From Molossus alvarezi (Eukaryota; Chordata; Mammalia; Chiroptera; Molossidae): 64,000 nt of DNA. This document shows positions 32,591 to 44,866 of this stretch, piece after piece. Below the pieces are notes generated by a model. It was given only the letters and a program-made list of their open reading frames with translations, searched no databases and was not told where the DNA came from. The position numbers and the translations under genes are program-made. Each line of letters begins with the position of its first letter. The stretch's first letter is position 1. Location: positions 62,001-126,000 of the forward strand of contig JBAWUJ010000076.1 of assembly GCA_037176705.1 (NCBI GenBank), in the 5' to 3' direction.

Positions 32591-33059
32591 GTTGGCGGCC
32601 GCCTCCAGGCGCCCTAAGAGTCCAGCGCCTGGGCTGGCAGCCCCCCGGGCAGCCCCCCGGCCGCCAGGCGGAGCGCGGACCGGCCCCTCTCAGCTCTCGG
32701 GGACCCAGGCGCGCGGTCCGTCCCGCCCAGCCTCGAACCAGGTCCTCACCGCGGAGCTCGGCAGGCCGCGCATGCGCAGTCCAGGGGCCCCAAGGTCTGC
32801 GCCTGGGGGGCCGGGGGGTCCGCCCCACGGGGCTGCGCTGCCCCACCGGCGGGCGCGGGCGCCCGCGAGTTGCGGCGCCTTGCGCGGCGGCCTGCTGGTG
32901 TGCTGCTGGGGCGTGGGGGGTCCCCTCTGGGCCCCAGATTCCCTCGCTCGGCCCCCGGCGTGGGCTGGGGCGCGTGCGTGCGTGGGCTGCGTGGCCCTCG
33001 GCCCGAAGCGCGGCAGGTGCGCAGCTGGCTGGCTGTGGGGGGACCAAAAAGGAGCGGCA

Positions 33060-33180
33060 AAAGCCTACAGCACCCGGCATTCCCAGGCGGTCTCCCATCC
33101 AAGTCCTGACCGGGCCCGACCCTGCTTAGCTTCCCAGATCCCACGAGATCGGGCGCGTTCAGGGTGGTATGGCCGGAGAC
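33060..33180 (-). rRNA. RNA5S: 5S rRNA, copy 57
   Basis: Consensus copy. 5' spacer 33181-33650 is class H. Confidence 0.9.
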
Positions 33181-33650
33181 GTTGGCGGCCGCCTCCAGGC
33201 GCCCTAAGAGTCCAGCGCCTGGGCTGGCAGCCCCCCGGGCAGCCCCCCCGGCCGCCAGGCGGAGCGCGGACCGGCCCCTCTCAGCACTCGGGGACCCAGG
33301 CGCGCGGTCCGTCCCGCCCAGCCTCGAACCAGGTCCTCACCGCGGAGCTCGGCAGGCAGCGCATGCGCAGTCCAGGGGCCCCAAGGTCTGCGCCTGGGGG
33401 GCCGGGGGTCCGCCCCTCGGGGCTGCGCTGCCCCACCGGCGGGCGCGGGCGCCCGCGAGTTGCGGCGCCTTGCTCGGCGGCCTGCTGGTGTGCGGCTGGG
33501 GCGTGCGGGGATCCCCTCTGGGCCCCAGATTCCCTCGCTCGGCCCCCGGCGTGGGCTGGGGCGCGTGCGTGCGTGGGCTGCGTGGCCCTCGGCCCGAAGC
33601 GCGGCAGGTGCGCAGCTGGCTGGCTGTGGGGGGACCAAAAAGGAGCGGCA

Positions 33651-33771
33651 AAAGCCTACAGCGCCCGGCATTCCCAGGCGGTCTCCCATCCAAGTCCTGA
33701 CCGGGCCCGACCCTGCTTAGCTTCCCAGATCCCACGAGATCGGGCGCGTTCAGGGTGGTATGGCCGGAGAC
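33651..33771 (-). rRNA. RNA5S: 5S rRNA, copy 58 (T109C)
   Basis: T109C. 5' spacer 33772-34241 is class F2. Confidence 0.9.
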
Positions 33772-34241
33772 GTTGGCGGCCGCCTCCAGGCGCCCTAAGA
33801 GTCCAGCGCCTGGGCTGGCAGCCCCCCGGGCAGCCCCCCCGGCCGCCAGGCGGAGCGCGGACCGGCCCCTCTCAGCTCTCGGGGACCCAGGCGCGCGGTC
33901 CGTCCCGCCCAGCCTCGAACCAGGTCCTCACCGCGGAGCTCGGCAGGCCGCGCATGCGCAGTCCAGGGGCCCCAAGGTCTGCGCCTGGGGGGCCGGGGGG
34001 TCCGCCCCACGGGGCTGCGCTGCCCCACCGGCGGGCGCGGGCGCCCGCGAGTTGCGGCGCCTTGCGCGGCGGCCTGCTGGTGTGCTGCTGGGGCGTGGGG
34101 GGTCCCCTCTGGGCCCCAGATTCCCTCGCTCGGCCCCCGGCGTGGGCTGGGGCGCGTGCGTGCGTGGGCTGCGTGGCCCTCGGCCCGAAGCGCGGCAGGT
34201 GCGCAGCTGGCTGACTATGGGGGGACCAAAAAGGAGCGGCA

Positions 34242-34362
34242 AAAGCCTACAGCACCCGGCATTCCCAGGCGGTCTCCCATCCAAGTCCTGACCGGGCCCG
34301 ACCCTGCTTAGCTTCCCAGATCCCACGAGATCGGGCGCGTTCAGGGTGGTATGGCCGGAGAC
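34242..34362 (-). rRNA. RNA5S: 5S rRNA, copy 59
   Basis: Consensus copy; GACTATGG in its 3' flank. 5' spacer 34363-34831 is class G. Confidence 0.9.
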
Positions 34363-34831
34363 GTTGGCGGCCGCCTCCAGGCGCCCTAAGAGTCCAGCGC
34401 CTGGGCTGGCAGCCCCCCGGGCAGCCCCCCGGCCGCCAGGCGGAGCGCGGACCGGCCCCTCTCAGCTCTCGGGGACCCAGGCGCGCGGTCCGTCCCGCCC
34501 AGCCTCGAACCAGGTCCTCACCGCGGAGCTCGGCAGGCCGCGCATGCGCAGTCCAGGGGCCCCAAGGTCTGCGCCTGGGGGGCCGGGGGGTCCGCCCCAC
34601 GGGGCTGCGCTGCCCCACCGGCGGGCGCGGGCGCCCGCGAGTTGCGGCGCCTTGCGCGGCGGCCTGCTGGTGTGCTGCTGGGGCGTGGGGGGTCCCCTCT
34701 GGGCCCCAGATTCCCTCGCTCGGCCCCCGGCGTGGGCTGGGGCGCGTGCGTGCGTGGGCTGCGTGGCCCTCGGCCCGAAGCGCGGCAGGTGCGCAGCTGG
34801 CTGGCTGTGGGGGGACCAAAAAGGAGCGGCA

Positions 34832-34952
34832 AAAGCCTACAGCACCCGGCATTCCCAGGCGGTCTCCCATCCAAGTCCTGACCGGGCCCGACCCTGCTTA
34901 GCTTCCCAGATCCCACGAGATCGGGCGCGTTCAGGGTGGTATGGCCGGAGAC
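34832..34952 (-). rRNA. RNA5S: 5S rRNA, copy 60
   Basis: Consensus copy. 5' spacer 34953-35422 is class Ha. Confidence 0.9.
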
Positions 34953-35422
34953 GTTGGCGGCCGCCTCCAGGCGCCCTAAGAGTCCAGCGCCTGGGCTGGC
35001 AGCCCCCCGGGCAGCCCCCCCGGCCGCCAGGCGGAGCGCGGACCGGCCCCTCTCAGCACTCGGGGACCCAGGCGCGCGGTCCATCCCGCCCAGCCTCGAA
35101 CCAGGTCCTCACCGCGGAGCTCGGCAGGCAGCGCATGCGCAGTCCAGGGGCCCCAAGGTCTGCGCCTGGGGGGCCGGGGGTCCGCCCCTCGGGGCTGCGC
35201 TGCCCCACCGGCGGGCGCGGGCGCCCGCGAGTTGCGGCGCCTTGCTCGGCGGCCTGCTGGTGTGCGGCTGGGGCGTGCGGGGATCCCCTCTGGGCCCCAG
35301 ATTCCCTCGCTCGGCCCCCGGCGTGGGCTGGGGCGCGTGCGTGCGTGGGCTGCGTGGCCCTCGGCCCGAAGCGCGGCAGGTGCGCAGCTGGCTGGCTGTG
35401 GGGGGACCAAAAAGGAGCGGCA

Positions 35423-35543
35423 AAAGCCTACAGCGCCCGGCATTCCCAGGCGGTCTCCCATCCAAGTCCTGACCGGGCCCGACCCTGCTTAGCTTCCCAG
35501 ATCCCACGAGATCGGGCGCGTTCAGGGTGGTATGGCCGGAGAC
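35423..35543 (-). rRNA. RNA5S: 5S rRNA, copy 61 (T109C)
   Basis: T109C. 5' spacer 35544-36012 is class G. Confidence 0.9.
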
Positions 35544-36012
35544 GTTGGCGGCCGCCTCCAGGCGCCCTAAGAGTCCAGCGCCTGGGCTGGCAGCCCCCCG
35601 GGCAGCCCCCCGGCCGCCAGGCGGAGCGCGGACCGGCCCCTCTCAGCTCTCGGGGACCCAGGCGCGCGGTCCGTCCCGCCCAGCCTCGAACCAGGTCCTC
35701 ACCGCGGAGCTCGGCAGGCCGCGCATGCGCAGTCCAGGGGCCCCAAGGTCTGCGCCTGGGGGGCCGGGGGGTCCGCCCCACGGGGCTGCGCTGCCCCACC
35801 GGCGGGCGCGGGCGCCCGCGAGTTGCGGCGCCTTGCGCGGCGGCCTGCTGGTGTGCTGCTGGGGCGTGGGGGGTCCCCTCTGGGCCCCAGATTCCCTCGC
35901 TCGGCCCCCGGCGTGGGCTGGGGCGCGTGCGTGCGTGGGCTGCGTGGCCCTCGGCCCGAAGCGCGGCAGGTGCGCAGCTGGCTGGCTGTGGGGGGACCAA
36001 AAAGGAGCGGCA

Positions 36013-36133
36013 AAAGCCTACAGCACCCGGCATTCCCAGGCGGTCTCCCATCCAAGTCCTGACCGGGCCCGACCCTGCTTAGCTTCCCAGATCCCACGAG
36101 ATCGGGCGCGTTCAGGGTGGTATGGCCGGAGAC
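36013..36133 (-). rRNA. RNA5S: 5S rRNA, copy 62
   Basis: Consensus copy. 5' spacer 36134-36603 is class Hc. Confidence 0.9.
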
Positions 36134-36603
36134 GTTGGCGGCCGCCTCCAGGCGCCCTAAGAGTCCAGCGCCTGGGCTGGCAGCCCCCCGGGCAGCCCCC
36201 CCGGCCGCCAGGCGGAGCGCGGACCGGCCCCTCTCAGCTCTCGGGGACCCAGGCGCGCGGTCCGTCCCGCCCAGCCTCGAACCAGGTCCTCACCGCGGAG
36301 CTCGGCAGGCCGCGCATGCGCAGTCCAGGGGCCCCAAGGTCTGCGCCTGGGGGGCCGGGGGTCCGCCCCTCGGGGCTGCGCTGCCCCACCGGCGGGCGCG
36401 GGCGCCCGCGAGTTGCGGCGCCTTGCTCGGCGGCCTGCTGGTGTGCGGCTGGGGCGTGCGGGGATCCCCTCTGGGCCCCAGATTCCCTCGCTCGGCCCCC
36501 GGCGTGGGCTGGGGCGCGTGCGTGCGTGGGCTGCGTGGCCCTCGGCCCGAAGCGCGGCAGGTGCGCAGCTGGCTGGCTGTGGGGGGACCAAAAAGGAGCG
36601 GCA

Positions 36604-36724
36604 AAAGCCTACAGCGCCCGGCATTCCCAGGCGGTCTCCCATCCAAGTCCTGACCGGGCCCGACCCTGCTTAGCTTCCCAGATCCCACGAGATCGGGCGC
36701 GTTCAGGGTGGTATGGCCGGAGAC
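36604..36724 (-). rRNA. RNA5S: 5S rRNA, copy 63 (T109C)
   Basis: T109C. 5' spacer 36725-37194 is class F2. Confidence 0.9.
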
Positions 36725-37194
36725 GTTGGCGGCCGCCTCCAGGCGCCCTAAGAGTCCAGCGCCTGGGCTGGCAGCCCCCCGGGCAGCCCCCCCGGCCGCC
36801 AGGCGGAGCGCGGACCGGCCCCTCTCAGCTCTCGGGGACCCAGGCGCGCGGTCCGTCCCGCCCAGCCTCGAACCAGGTCCTCACCGCGGAGCTCGGCAGG
36901 CCGCGCATGCGCAGTCCAGGGGCCCCAAGGTCTGCGCCTGGGGGGCCGGGGGGTCCGCCCCACGGGGCTGCGCTGCCCCACCGGCGGGCGCGGGCGCCCG
37001 CGAGTTGCGGCGCCTTGCGCGGCGGCCTGCTGGTGTGCTGCTGGGGCGTGGGGGGTCCCCTCTGGGCCCCAGATTCCCTCGCTCGGCCCCCGGCGTGGGC
37101 TGGGGCGCGTGCGTGCGTGGGCTGCGTGGCCCTCGGCCCGAAGCGCGGCAGGTGCGCAGCTGGCTGACTATGGGGGGACCAAAAAGGAGCGGCA

Positions 37195-37315
37195 AAAGCC
37201 TACAGCACCCGGCATTCCCAGGCGGTCTCCCATCCAAGTCCTGACCGGGCCCGACCCTGCTTAGCTTCCCAGATCCCACGAGATCGGGCGCGTTCAGGGT
37301 GGTATGGCCGGAGAC
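37195..37315 (-). rRNA. RNA5S: 5S rRNA, copy 64
   Basis: Consensus copy; GACTATGG in its 3' flank. 5' spacer 37316-37784 is class G. Confidence 0.9.
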
Positions 37316-37784
37316 GTTGGCGGCCGCCTCCAGGCGCCCTAAGAGTCCAGCGCCTGGGCTGGCAGCCCCCCGGGCAGCCCCCCGGCCGCCAGGCGGAGCG
37401 CGGACCGGCCCCTCTCAGCTCTCGGGGACCCAGGCGCGCGGTCCGTCCCGCCCAGCCTCGAACCAGGTCCTCACCGCGGAGCTCGGCAGGCCGCGCATGC
37501 GCAGTCCAGGGGCCCCAAGGTCTGCGCCTGGGGGGCCGGGGGGTCCGCCCCACGGGGCTGCGCTGCCCCACCGGCGGGCGCGGGCGCCCGCGAGTTGCGG
37601 CGCCTTGCGCGGCGGCCTGCTGGTGTGCTGCTGGGGCGTGGGGGGTCCCCTCTGGGCCCCAGATTCCCTCGCTCGGCCCCCGGCGTGGGCTGGGGCGCGT
37701 GCGTGCGTGGGCTGCGTGGCCCTCGGCCCGAAGCGCGGCAGGTGCGCAGCTGGCTGGCTGTGGGGGGACCAAAAAGGAGCGGCA

Positions 37785-37905
37785 AAAGCCTACAGCACCC
37801 GGCATTCCCAGGCGGTCTCCCATCCAAGTCCTGACCGGGCCCGACCCTGCTTAGCTTCCCAGATCCCACGAGATCGGGCGCGTTCAGGGTGGTATGGCCG
37901 GAGAC
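37785..37905 (-). rRNA. RNA5S: 5S rRNA, copy 65
   Basis: Consensus copy. 5' spacer 37906-38375 is class Ha. Confidence 0.9.
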
Positions 37906-38375
37906 GTTGGCGGCCGCCTCCAGGCGCCCTAAGAGTCCAGCGCCTGGGCTGGCAGCCCCCCGGGCAGCCCCCCCGGCCGCCAGGCGGAGCGCGGACCGGC
38001 CCCTCTCAGCACTCGGGGACCCAGGCGCGCGGTCCATCCCGCCCAGCCTCGAACCAGGTCCTCACCGCGGAGCTCGGCAGGCAGCGCATGCGCAGTCCAG
38101 GGGCCCCAAGGTCTGCGCCTGGGGGGCCGGGGGTCCGCCCCTCGGGGCTGCGCTGCCCCACCGGCGGGCGCGGGCGCCCGCGAGTTGCGGCGCCTTGCTC
38201 GGCGGCCTGCTGGTGTGCGGCTGGGGCGTGCGGGGATCCCCTCTGGGCCCCAGATTCCCTCGCTCGGCCCCCGGCGTGGGCTGGGGCGCGTGCGTGCGTG
38301 GGCTGCGTGGCCCTCGGCCCGAAGCGCGGCAGGTGCGCAGCTGGCTGGCTGTGGGGGGACCAAAAAGGAGCGGCA

Positions 38376-38496
38376 AAAGCCTACAGCGCCCGGCATTCCC
38401 AGGCGGTCTCCCATCCAAGTCCTGACCGGGCCCGACCCTGCTTAGCTTCCCAGATCCCACGAGATCGGGCGCGTTCAGGGTGGTATGGCCGGAGAC
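38376..38496 (-). rRNA. RNA5S: 5S rRNA, copy 66 (T109C)
   Basis: T109C. 5' spacer 38497-38965 is class G. Confidence 0.9.
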
Positions 38497-38965
38497 GTTG
38501 GCGGCCGCCTCCAGGCGCCCTAAGAGTCCAGCGCCTGGGCTGGCAGCCCCCCGGGCAGCCCCCCGGCCGCCAGGCGGAGCGCGGACCGGCCCCTCTCAGC
38601 TCTCGGGGACCCAGGCGCGCGGTCCGTCCCGCCCAGCCTCGAACCAGGTCCTCACCGCGGAGCTCGGCAGGCCGCGCATGCGCAGTCCAGGGGCCCCAAG
38701 GTCTGCGCCTGGGGGGCCGGGGGGTCCGCCCCACGGGGCTGCGCTGCCCCACCGGCGGGCGCGGGCGCCCGCGAGTTGCGGCGCCTTGCGCGGCGGCCTG
38801 CTGGTGTGCTGCTGGGGCGTGGGGGGTCCCCTCTGGGCCCCAGATTCCCTCGCTCGGCCCCCGGCGTGGGCTGGGGCGCGTGCGTGCGTGGGCTGCGTGG
38901 CCCTCGGCCCGAAGCGCGGCAGGTGCGCAGCTGGCTGGCTGTGGGGGGACCAAAAAGGAGCGGCA

Positions 38966-39086
38966 AAAGCCTACAGCACCCGGCATTCCCAGGCGGTCTC
39001 CCATCCAAGTCCTGACCGGGCCCGACCCTGCTTAGCTTCCCAGATCCCACGAGATCGGGCGCGTTCAGGGTGGTATGGCCGGAGAC
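38966..39086 (-). rRNA. RNA5S: 5S rRNA, copy 67
   Basis: Consensus copy. 5' spacer 39087-39556 is class A2, the first from the left. Confidence 0.9.
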
Positions 39087-39556
39087 GTTGGCGGCCGCCT
39101 CCAGGCGCCCTAAGAGTCCAGCGCCTGGGCTGGCAGCCCCCCGGGCAGCCCCCCCGGCCGCCAGGCGGAGCGCGGACCGGCCCCTCTCAGCTCTCGGGGA
39201 CCCAGGCGCGCGGTCCGTCCCGCCCAGCCTCGAACCAGGTCCTCACCGCGGAGCTCGGCAGGCCGCGCATGCGCAGTCCAGGGGCCCCAAGGTCTGCGCC
39301 TGGGGGGCCGGGGGTCCGCCCCTCGGGGCTGCGCTGCCCCACCGGCGGGCGCGGGCGCCCGCGAGTTGCGGCGCCTTGCGCGGCGGCCTGCTGGTGTGCT
39401 GCTGGGGCGTGGGGGGATCCCCTCTGGGCCCCAGATTCCCTCGCTCGGCCCCCGGCGTGGGCTGGGGCGCGTGCGTGCGTGGGCTGCGTGGCCCTCGGCC
39501 CGAAGCATGGCAGGTGCGCAGCTGGCTGGCTGTGGGGGGACCAAAAAGGAGCGGCA

Positions 39557-39677
39557 AAAGCCTACAGCACCCGGCATTCCCAGGCGGTCTCCCATCCAAG
39601 TCCTGACCGGGCCCGACCCTGCTTAGCTTCCCAGATCCCACGAGATCGGGCACGTTCAGGGTGGTATGGCCGGAGAC
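39557..39677 (-). rRNA. RNA5S: 5S rRNA, copy 68 (C26T)
   Basis: C26T, a CpG-to-TpG change and the first example from the left. 5' spacer 39678-40145 is class J2. Confidence 0.9.
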
Positions 39678-40145
39678 GTTGGCGGCCGCCTCCAGGCGCC
39701 CTAAGAGTCCAGCGCCTGGGCTGGCAGCCCCCCGGGCAGCCCCCCGGCCGCCAGGCGGAGCGCGGACCGGCCCCTCTCAGCTCTCGGGGACCCAGGCGCG
39801 CGGTCCGTCCCGCCCAGCCTCGAACCAGGTCCTCACCGCGGAGCTCGGCAGGCCGCGCATGCGCAGTCCAGGGGCCCCAAGGTCTGCGCCTGGGGGGCCG
39901 GGGGTCCGCCCCACGGGGCTGCGCTGCCCCACCGGCGGGCGCGGGCGCCCGCGAGTTGCGGCGCCTTGCGCGGCGGCCTGCTGGTGTGCTGCTGGGGCGT
40001 GGGGGGTCCCCTCTGGGCCCCAGATTCCCTCGCTCGGCCCCCGGCGTGGGCTGGGGCGCGTGCGTGCGTGGGCTGCGTGGCCCTCGGCCCGAAGCGCGGC
40101 AGGTGCGCAGCTGGCTGACTATGGGGGGACCAAAAAGGAGCGGCA

Positions 40146-40266
40146 AAAGCCTACAGCACCCGGCATTCCCAGGCGGTCTCCCATCCAAGTCCTGACCGGG
40201 CCCGACCCTGCTTAGCTTCCCAGATCCCACGAGATCGGGCGCGTTCAGGGTGGTATGGCCGGAGAC
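40146..40266 (-). rRNA. RNA5S: 5S rRNA, copy 69
   Basis: Consensus copy; GACTATGG in its 3' flank. 5' spacer 40267-40735 is class G with a private GGGTACGCC. Confidence 0.9.
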
Positions 40267-40735
40267 GTTGGCGGCCGCCTCCAGGCGCCCTAAGAGTCCA
40301 GCGCCTGGGCTGGCAGCCCCCCGGGCAGCCCCCCGGCCGCCAGGCGGAGCGCGGACCGGCCCCTCTCAGCTCTCGGGGACCCAGGCGCGCGGTCCGTCCC
40401 GCCCAGCCTCGAACCAGGTCCTCACCGCGGAGCTCGGCAGGCCGCGCATGCGCAGTCCAGGGGCCCCAAGGTCTGCGCCTGGGGGGCCGGGGGGTACGCC
40501 CCACGGGGCTGCGCTGCCCCACCGGCGGGCGCGGGCGCCCGCGAGTTGCGGCGCCTTGCGCGGCGGCCTGCTGGTGTGCTGCTGGGGCGTGGGGGGTCCC
40601 CTCTGGGCCCCAGATTCCCTCGCTCGGCCCCCGGCGTGGGCTGGGGCGCGTGCGTGCGTGGGCTGCGTGGCCCTCGGCCCGAAGCGCGGCAGGTGCGCAG
40701 CTGGCTGGCTGTGGGGGGACCAAAAAGGAGCGGCA

Positions 40736-40856
40736 AAAGCCTACAGCGCCCGGCATTCCCAGGCGGTCTCCCATCCAAGTCCTGACCGGGCCCGACCCTG
40801 CTTAGCTTCCCAGATCCCACGAGATCGGGCGCGTTCAGGGTGGTATGGCCGGAGAC
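40736..40856 (-). rRNA. RNA5S: 5S rRNA, copy 70 (T109C)
   Basis: T109C beside a G spacer. 5' spacer 40857-41326 is class F2. Confidence 0.9.
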
Positions 40857-41326
40857 GTTGGCGGCCGCCTCCAGGCGCCCTAAGAGTCCAGCGCCTGGGC
40901 TGGCAGCCCCCCGGGCAGCCCCCCCGGCCGCCAGGCGGAGCGCGGACCGGCCCCTCTCAGCTCTCGGGGACCCAGGCGCGCGGTCCGTCCCGCCCAGCCT
41001 CGAACCAGGTCCTCACCGCGGAGCTCGGCAGGCCGCGCATGCGCAGTCCAGGGGCCCCAAGGTCTGCGCCTGGGGGGCCGGGGGGTCCGCCCCACGGGGC
41101 TGCGCTGCCCCACCGGCGGGCGCGGGCGCCCGCGAGTTGCGGCGCCTTGCGCGGCGGCCTGCTGGTGTGCTGCTGGGGCGTGGGGGGTCCCCTCTGGGCC
41201 CCAGATTCCCTCGCTCGGCCCCCGGCGTGGGCTGGGGCGCGTGCGTGCGTGGGCTGCGTGGCCCTCGGCCCGAAGCGCGGCAGGTGCGCAGCTGGCTGAC
41301 TATGGGGGGACCAAAAAGGAGCGGCA

Positions 41327-41447
41327 AAAGCCTACAGCACCCGGCATTCCCAGGCGGTCTCCCATCCAAGTCCTGACCGGGCCCGACCCTGCTTAGCTTC
41401 CCAGATCCCACGAGATCGGGCGCGTTCAGGGTGGTATGGCCGGAGAC
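41327..41447 (-). rRNA. RNA5S: 5S rRNA, copy 71
   Basis: Consensus copy; GACTATGG in its 3' flank. 5' spacer 41448-41916 is class G. Confidence 0.9.
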
Positions 41448-41916
41448 GTTGGCGGCCGCCTCCAGGCGCCCTAAGAGTCCAGCGCCTGGGCTGGCAGCCC
41501 CCCGGGCAGCCCCCCGGCCGCCAGGCGGAGCGCGGACCGGCCCCTCTCAGCTCTCGGGGACCCAGGCGCGCGGTCCGTCCCGCCCAGCCTCGAACCAGGT
41601 CCTCACCGCGGAGCTCGGCAGGCCGCGCATGCGCAGTCCAGGGGCCCCAAGGTCTGCGCCTGGGGGGCCGGGGGGTCCGCCCCACGGGGCTGCGCTGCCC
41701 CACCGGCGGGCGCGGGCGCCCGCGAGTTGCGGCGCCTTGCGCGGCGGCCTGCTGGTGTGCTGCTGGGGCGTGGGGGGTCCCCTCTGGGCCCCAGATTCCC
41801 TCGCTCGGCCCCCGGCGTGGGCTGGGGCGCGTGCGTGCGTGGGCTGCGTGGCCCTCGGCCCGAAGCGCGGCAGGTGCGCAGCTGGCTGGCTGTGGGGGGA
41901 CCAAAAAGGAGCGGCA

Positions 41917-42037
41917 AAAGCCTACAGCACCCGGCATTCCCAGGCGGTCTCCCATCCAAGTCCTGACCGGGCCCGACCCTGCTTAGCTTCCCAGATCCCA
42001 CGAGATCGGGCACGTTCAGGGTGGTATGGCCGGAGAC
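41917..42037 (-). rRNA. RNA5S: 5S rRNA, copy 72 (C26T)
   Basis: C26T. 5' spacer 42038-42505 is class G with a G5 run (589-bp unit). Confidence 0.9.
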
Positions 42038-42505
42038 GTTGGCGGCCGCCTCCAGGCGCCCTAAGAGTCCAGCGCCTGGGCTGGCAGCCCCCCGGGCAGC
42101 CCCCCGGCCGCCAGGCGGAGCGCGGACCGGCCCCTCTCAGCTCTCGGGGACCCAGGCGCGCGGTCCGTCCCGCCCAGCCTCGAACCAGGTCCTCACCGCG
42201 GAGCTCGGCAGGCCGCGCATGCGCAGTCCAGGGGCCCCAAGGTCTGCGCCTGGGGGGCCGGGGGTCCGCCCCACGGGGCTGCGCTGCCCCACCGGCGGGC
42301 GCGGGCGCCCGCGAGTTGCGGCGCCTTGCGCGGCGGCCTGCTGGTGTGCTGCTGGGGCGTGGGGGGTCCCCTCTGGGCCCCAGATTCCCTCGCTCGGCCC
42401 CCGGCGTGGGCTGGGGCGCGTGCGTGCGTGGGCTGCGTGGCCCTCGGCCCGAAGCGCGGCAGGTGCGCAGCTGGCTGGCTGTGGGGGGACCAAAAAGGAG
42501 CGGCA

Positions 42506-42626
42506 AAAGCCTACAGCACCCGGCATTCCCAGGCGGTCTCCCATCCAAGTCCTGACCGGGCCCGACCCTGCTTAGCTTCCCAGATCCCACGAGATCGGGC
42601 GCGTTCAGGGTGGTATGGCCGGAGAC
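42506..42626 (-). rRNA. RNA5S: 5S rRNA, copy 73
   Basis: Consensus copy. 5' spacer 42627-43096 is class Ha. Confidence 0.9.
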
Positions 42627-43096
42627 GTTGGCGGCCGCCTCCAGGCGCCCTAAGAGTCCAGCGCCTGGGCTGGCAGCCCCCCGGGCAGCCCCCCCGGCCG
42701 CCAGGCGGAGCGCGGACCGGCCCCTCTCAGCACTCGGGGACCCAGGCGCGCGGTCCATCCCGCCCAGCCTCGAACCAGGTCCTCACCGCGGAGCTCGGCA
42801 GGCAGCGCATGCGCAGTCCAGGGGCCCCAAGGTCTGCGCCTGGGGGGCCGGGGGTCCGCCCCTCGGGGCTGCGCTGCCCCACCGGCGGGCGCGGGCGCCC
42901 GCGAGTTGCGGCGCCTTGCTCGGCGGCCTGCTGGTGTGCGGCTGGGGCGTGCGGGGATCCCCTCTGGGCCCCAGATTCCCTCGCTCGGCCCCCGGCGTGG
43001 GCTGGGGCGCGTGCGTGCGTGGGCTGCGTGGCCCTCGGCCCGAAGCGCGGCAGGTGCGCAGCTGGCTGGCTGTGGGGGGACCAAAAAGGAGCGGCA

Positions 43097-43217
43097 AAAG
43101 CCTACAGCGCCCGGCATTCCCAGGCGGTCTCCCATCCAAGTCCTGACCGGGCCCGACCCTGCTTAGCTTCCCAGATCCCACGAGATCGGGCGCGTTCAGG
43201 GTGGTATGGCCGGAGAC
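43097..43217 (-). rRNA. RNA5S: 5S rRNA, copy 74 (T109C)
   Basis: T109C. 5' spacer 43218-43686 is class G. Confidence 0.9.
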
Positions 43218-43686
43218 GTTGGCGGCCGCCTCCAGGCGCCCTAAGAGTCCAGCGCCTGGGCTGGCAGCCCCCCGGGCAGCCCCCCGGCCGCCAGGCGGAG
43301 CGCGGACCGGCCCCTCTCAGCTCTCGGGGACCCAGGCGCGCGGTCCGTCCCGCCCAGCCTCGAACCAGGTCCTCACCGCGGAGCTCGGCAGGCCGCGCAT
43401 GCGCAGTCCAGGGGCCCCAAGGTCTGCGCCTGGGGGGCCGGGGGGTCCGCCCCACGGGGCTGCGCTGCCCCACCGGCGGGCGCGGGCGCCCGCGAGTTGC
43501 GGCGCCTTGCGCGGCGGCCTGCTGGTGTGCTGCTGGGGCGTGGGGGGTCCCCTCTGGGCCCCAGATTCCCTCGCTCGGCCCCCGGCGTGGGCTGGGGCGC
43601 GTGCGTGCGTGGGCTGCGTGGCCCTCGGCCCGAAGCGCGGCAGGTGCGCAGCTGGCTGGCTGTGGGGGGACCAAAAAGGAGCGGCA

Positions 43687-43807
43687 AAAGCCTACAGCAC
43701 CCGGCATTCCCAGGCGGTCTCCCATCCAAGTCCTGACCGGGCCCGACCCTGCTTAGCTTCCCAGATCCCACGAGATCGGGCGCGTTCAGGGTGGTATGGC
43801 CGGAGAC
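43687..43807 (-). rRNA. RNA5S: 5S rRNA, copy 75
   Basis: Consensus copy. 5' spacer 43808-44277 is class A2. Confidence 0.9.
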
Positions 43808-44277
43808 GTTGGCGGCCGCCTCCAGGCGCCCTAAGAGTCCAGCGCCTGGGCTGGCAGCCCCCCGGGCAGCCCCCCCGGCCGCCAGGCGGAGCGCGGACCG
43901 GCCCCTCTCAGCTCTCGGGGACCCAGGCGCGCGGTCCGTCCCGCCCAGCCTCGAACCAGGTCCTCACCGCGGAGCTCGGCAGGCCGCGCATGCGCAGTCC
44001 AGGGGCCCCAAGGTCTGCGCCTGGGGGGCCGGGGGTCCGCCCCTCGGGGCTGCGCTGCCCCACCGGCGGGCGCGGGCGCCCGCGAGTTGCGGCGCCTTGC
44101 GCGGCGGCCTGCTGGTGTGCTGCTGGGGCGTGGGGGGATCCCCTCTGGGCCCCAGATTCCCTCGCTCGGCCCCCGGCGTGGGCTGGGGCGCGTGCGTGCG
44201 TGGGCTGCGTGGCCCTCGGCCCGAAGCATGGCAGGTGCGCAGCTGGCTGGCTGTGGGGGGACCAAAAAGGAGCGGCA

Positions 44278-44398
44278 AAAGCCTACAGCACCCGGCATTC
44301 CCAGGCGGTCTCCCATCCAAGTCCTGACCGGGCCCGACCCTGCTTAGCTTCCCAGATCCCACGAGATCGGGCACGTTCAGGGTGGTATGGCCGGAGAC
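44278..44398 (-). rRNA. RNA5S: 5S rRNA, copy 76 (C26T)
   Basis: C26T. 5' spacer 44399-44866 is class J2. Confidence 0.9.
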
Positions 44399-44866
44399 GT
44401 TGGCGGCCGCCTCCAGGCGCCCTAAGAGTCCAGCGCCTGGGCTGGCAGCCCCCCGGGCAGCCCCCCGGCCGCCAGGCGGAGCGCGGACCGGCCCCTCTCA
44501 GCTCTCGGGGACCCAGGCGCGCGGTCCGTCCCGCCCAGCCTCGAACCAGGTCCTCACCGCGGAGCTCGGCAGGCCGCGCATGCGCAGTCCAGGGGCCCCA
44601 AGGTCTGCGCCTGGGGGGCCGGGGGTCCGCCCCACGGGGCTGCGCTGCCCCACCGGCGGGCGCGGGCGCCCGCGAGTTGCGGCGCCTTGCGCGGCGGCCT
44701 GCTGGTGTGCTGCTGGGGCGTGGGGGGTCCCCTCTGGGCCCCAGATTCCCTCGCTCGGCCCCCGGCGTGGGCTGGGGCGCGTGCGTGCGTGGGCTGCGTG
44801 GCCCTCGGCCCGAAGCGCGGCAGGTGCGCAGCTGGCTGACTATGGGGGGACCAAAAAGGAGCGGCA

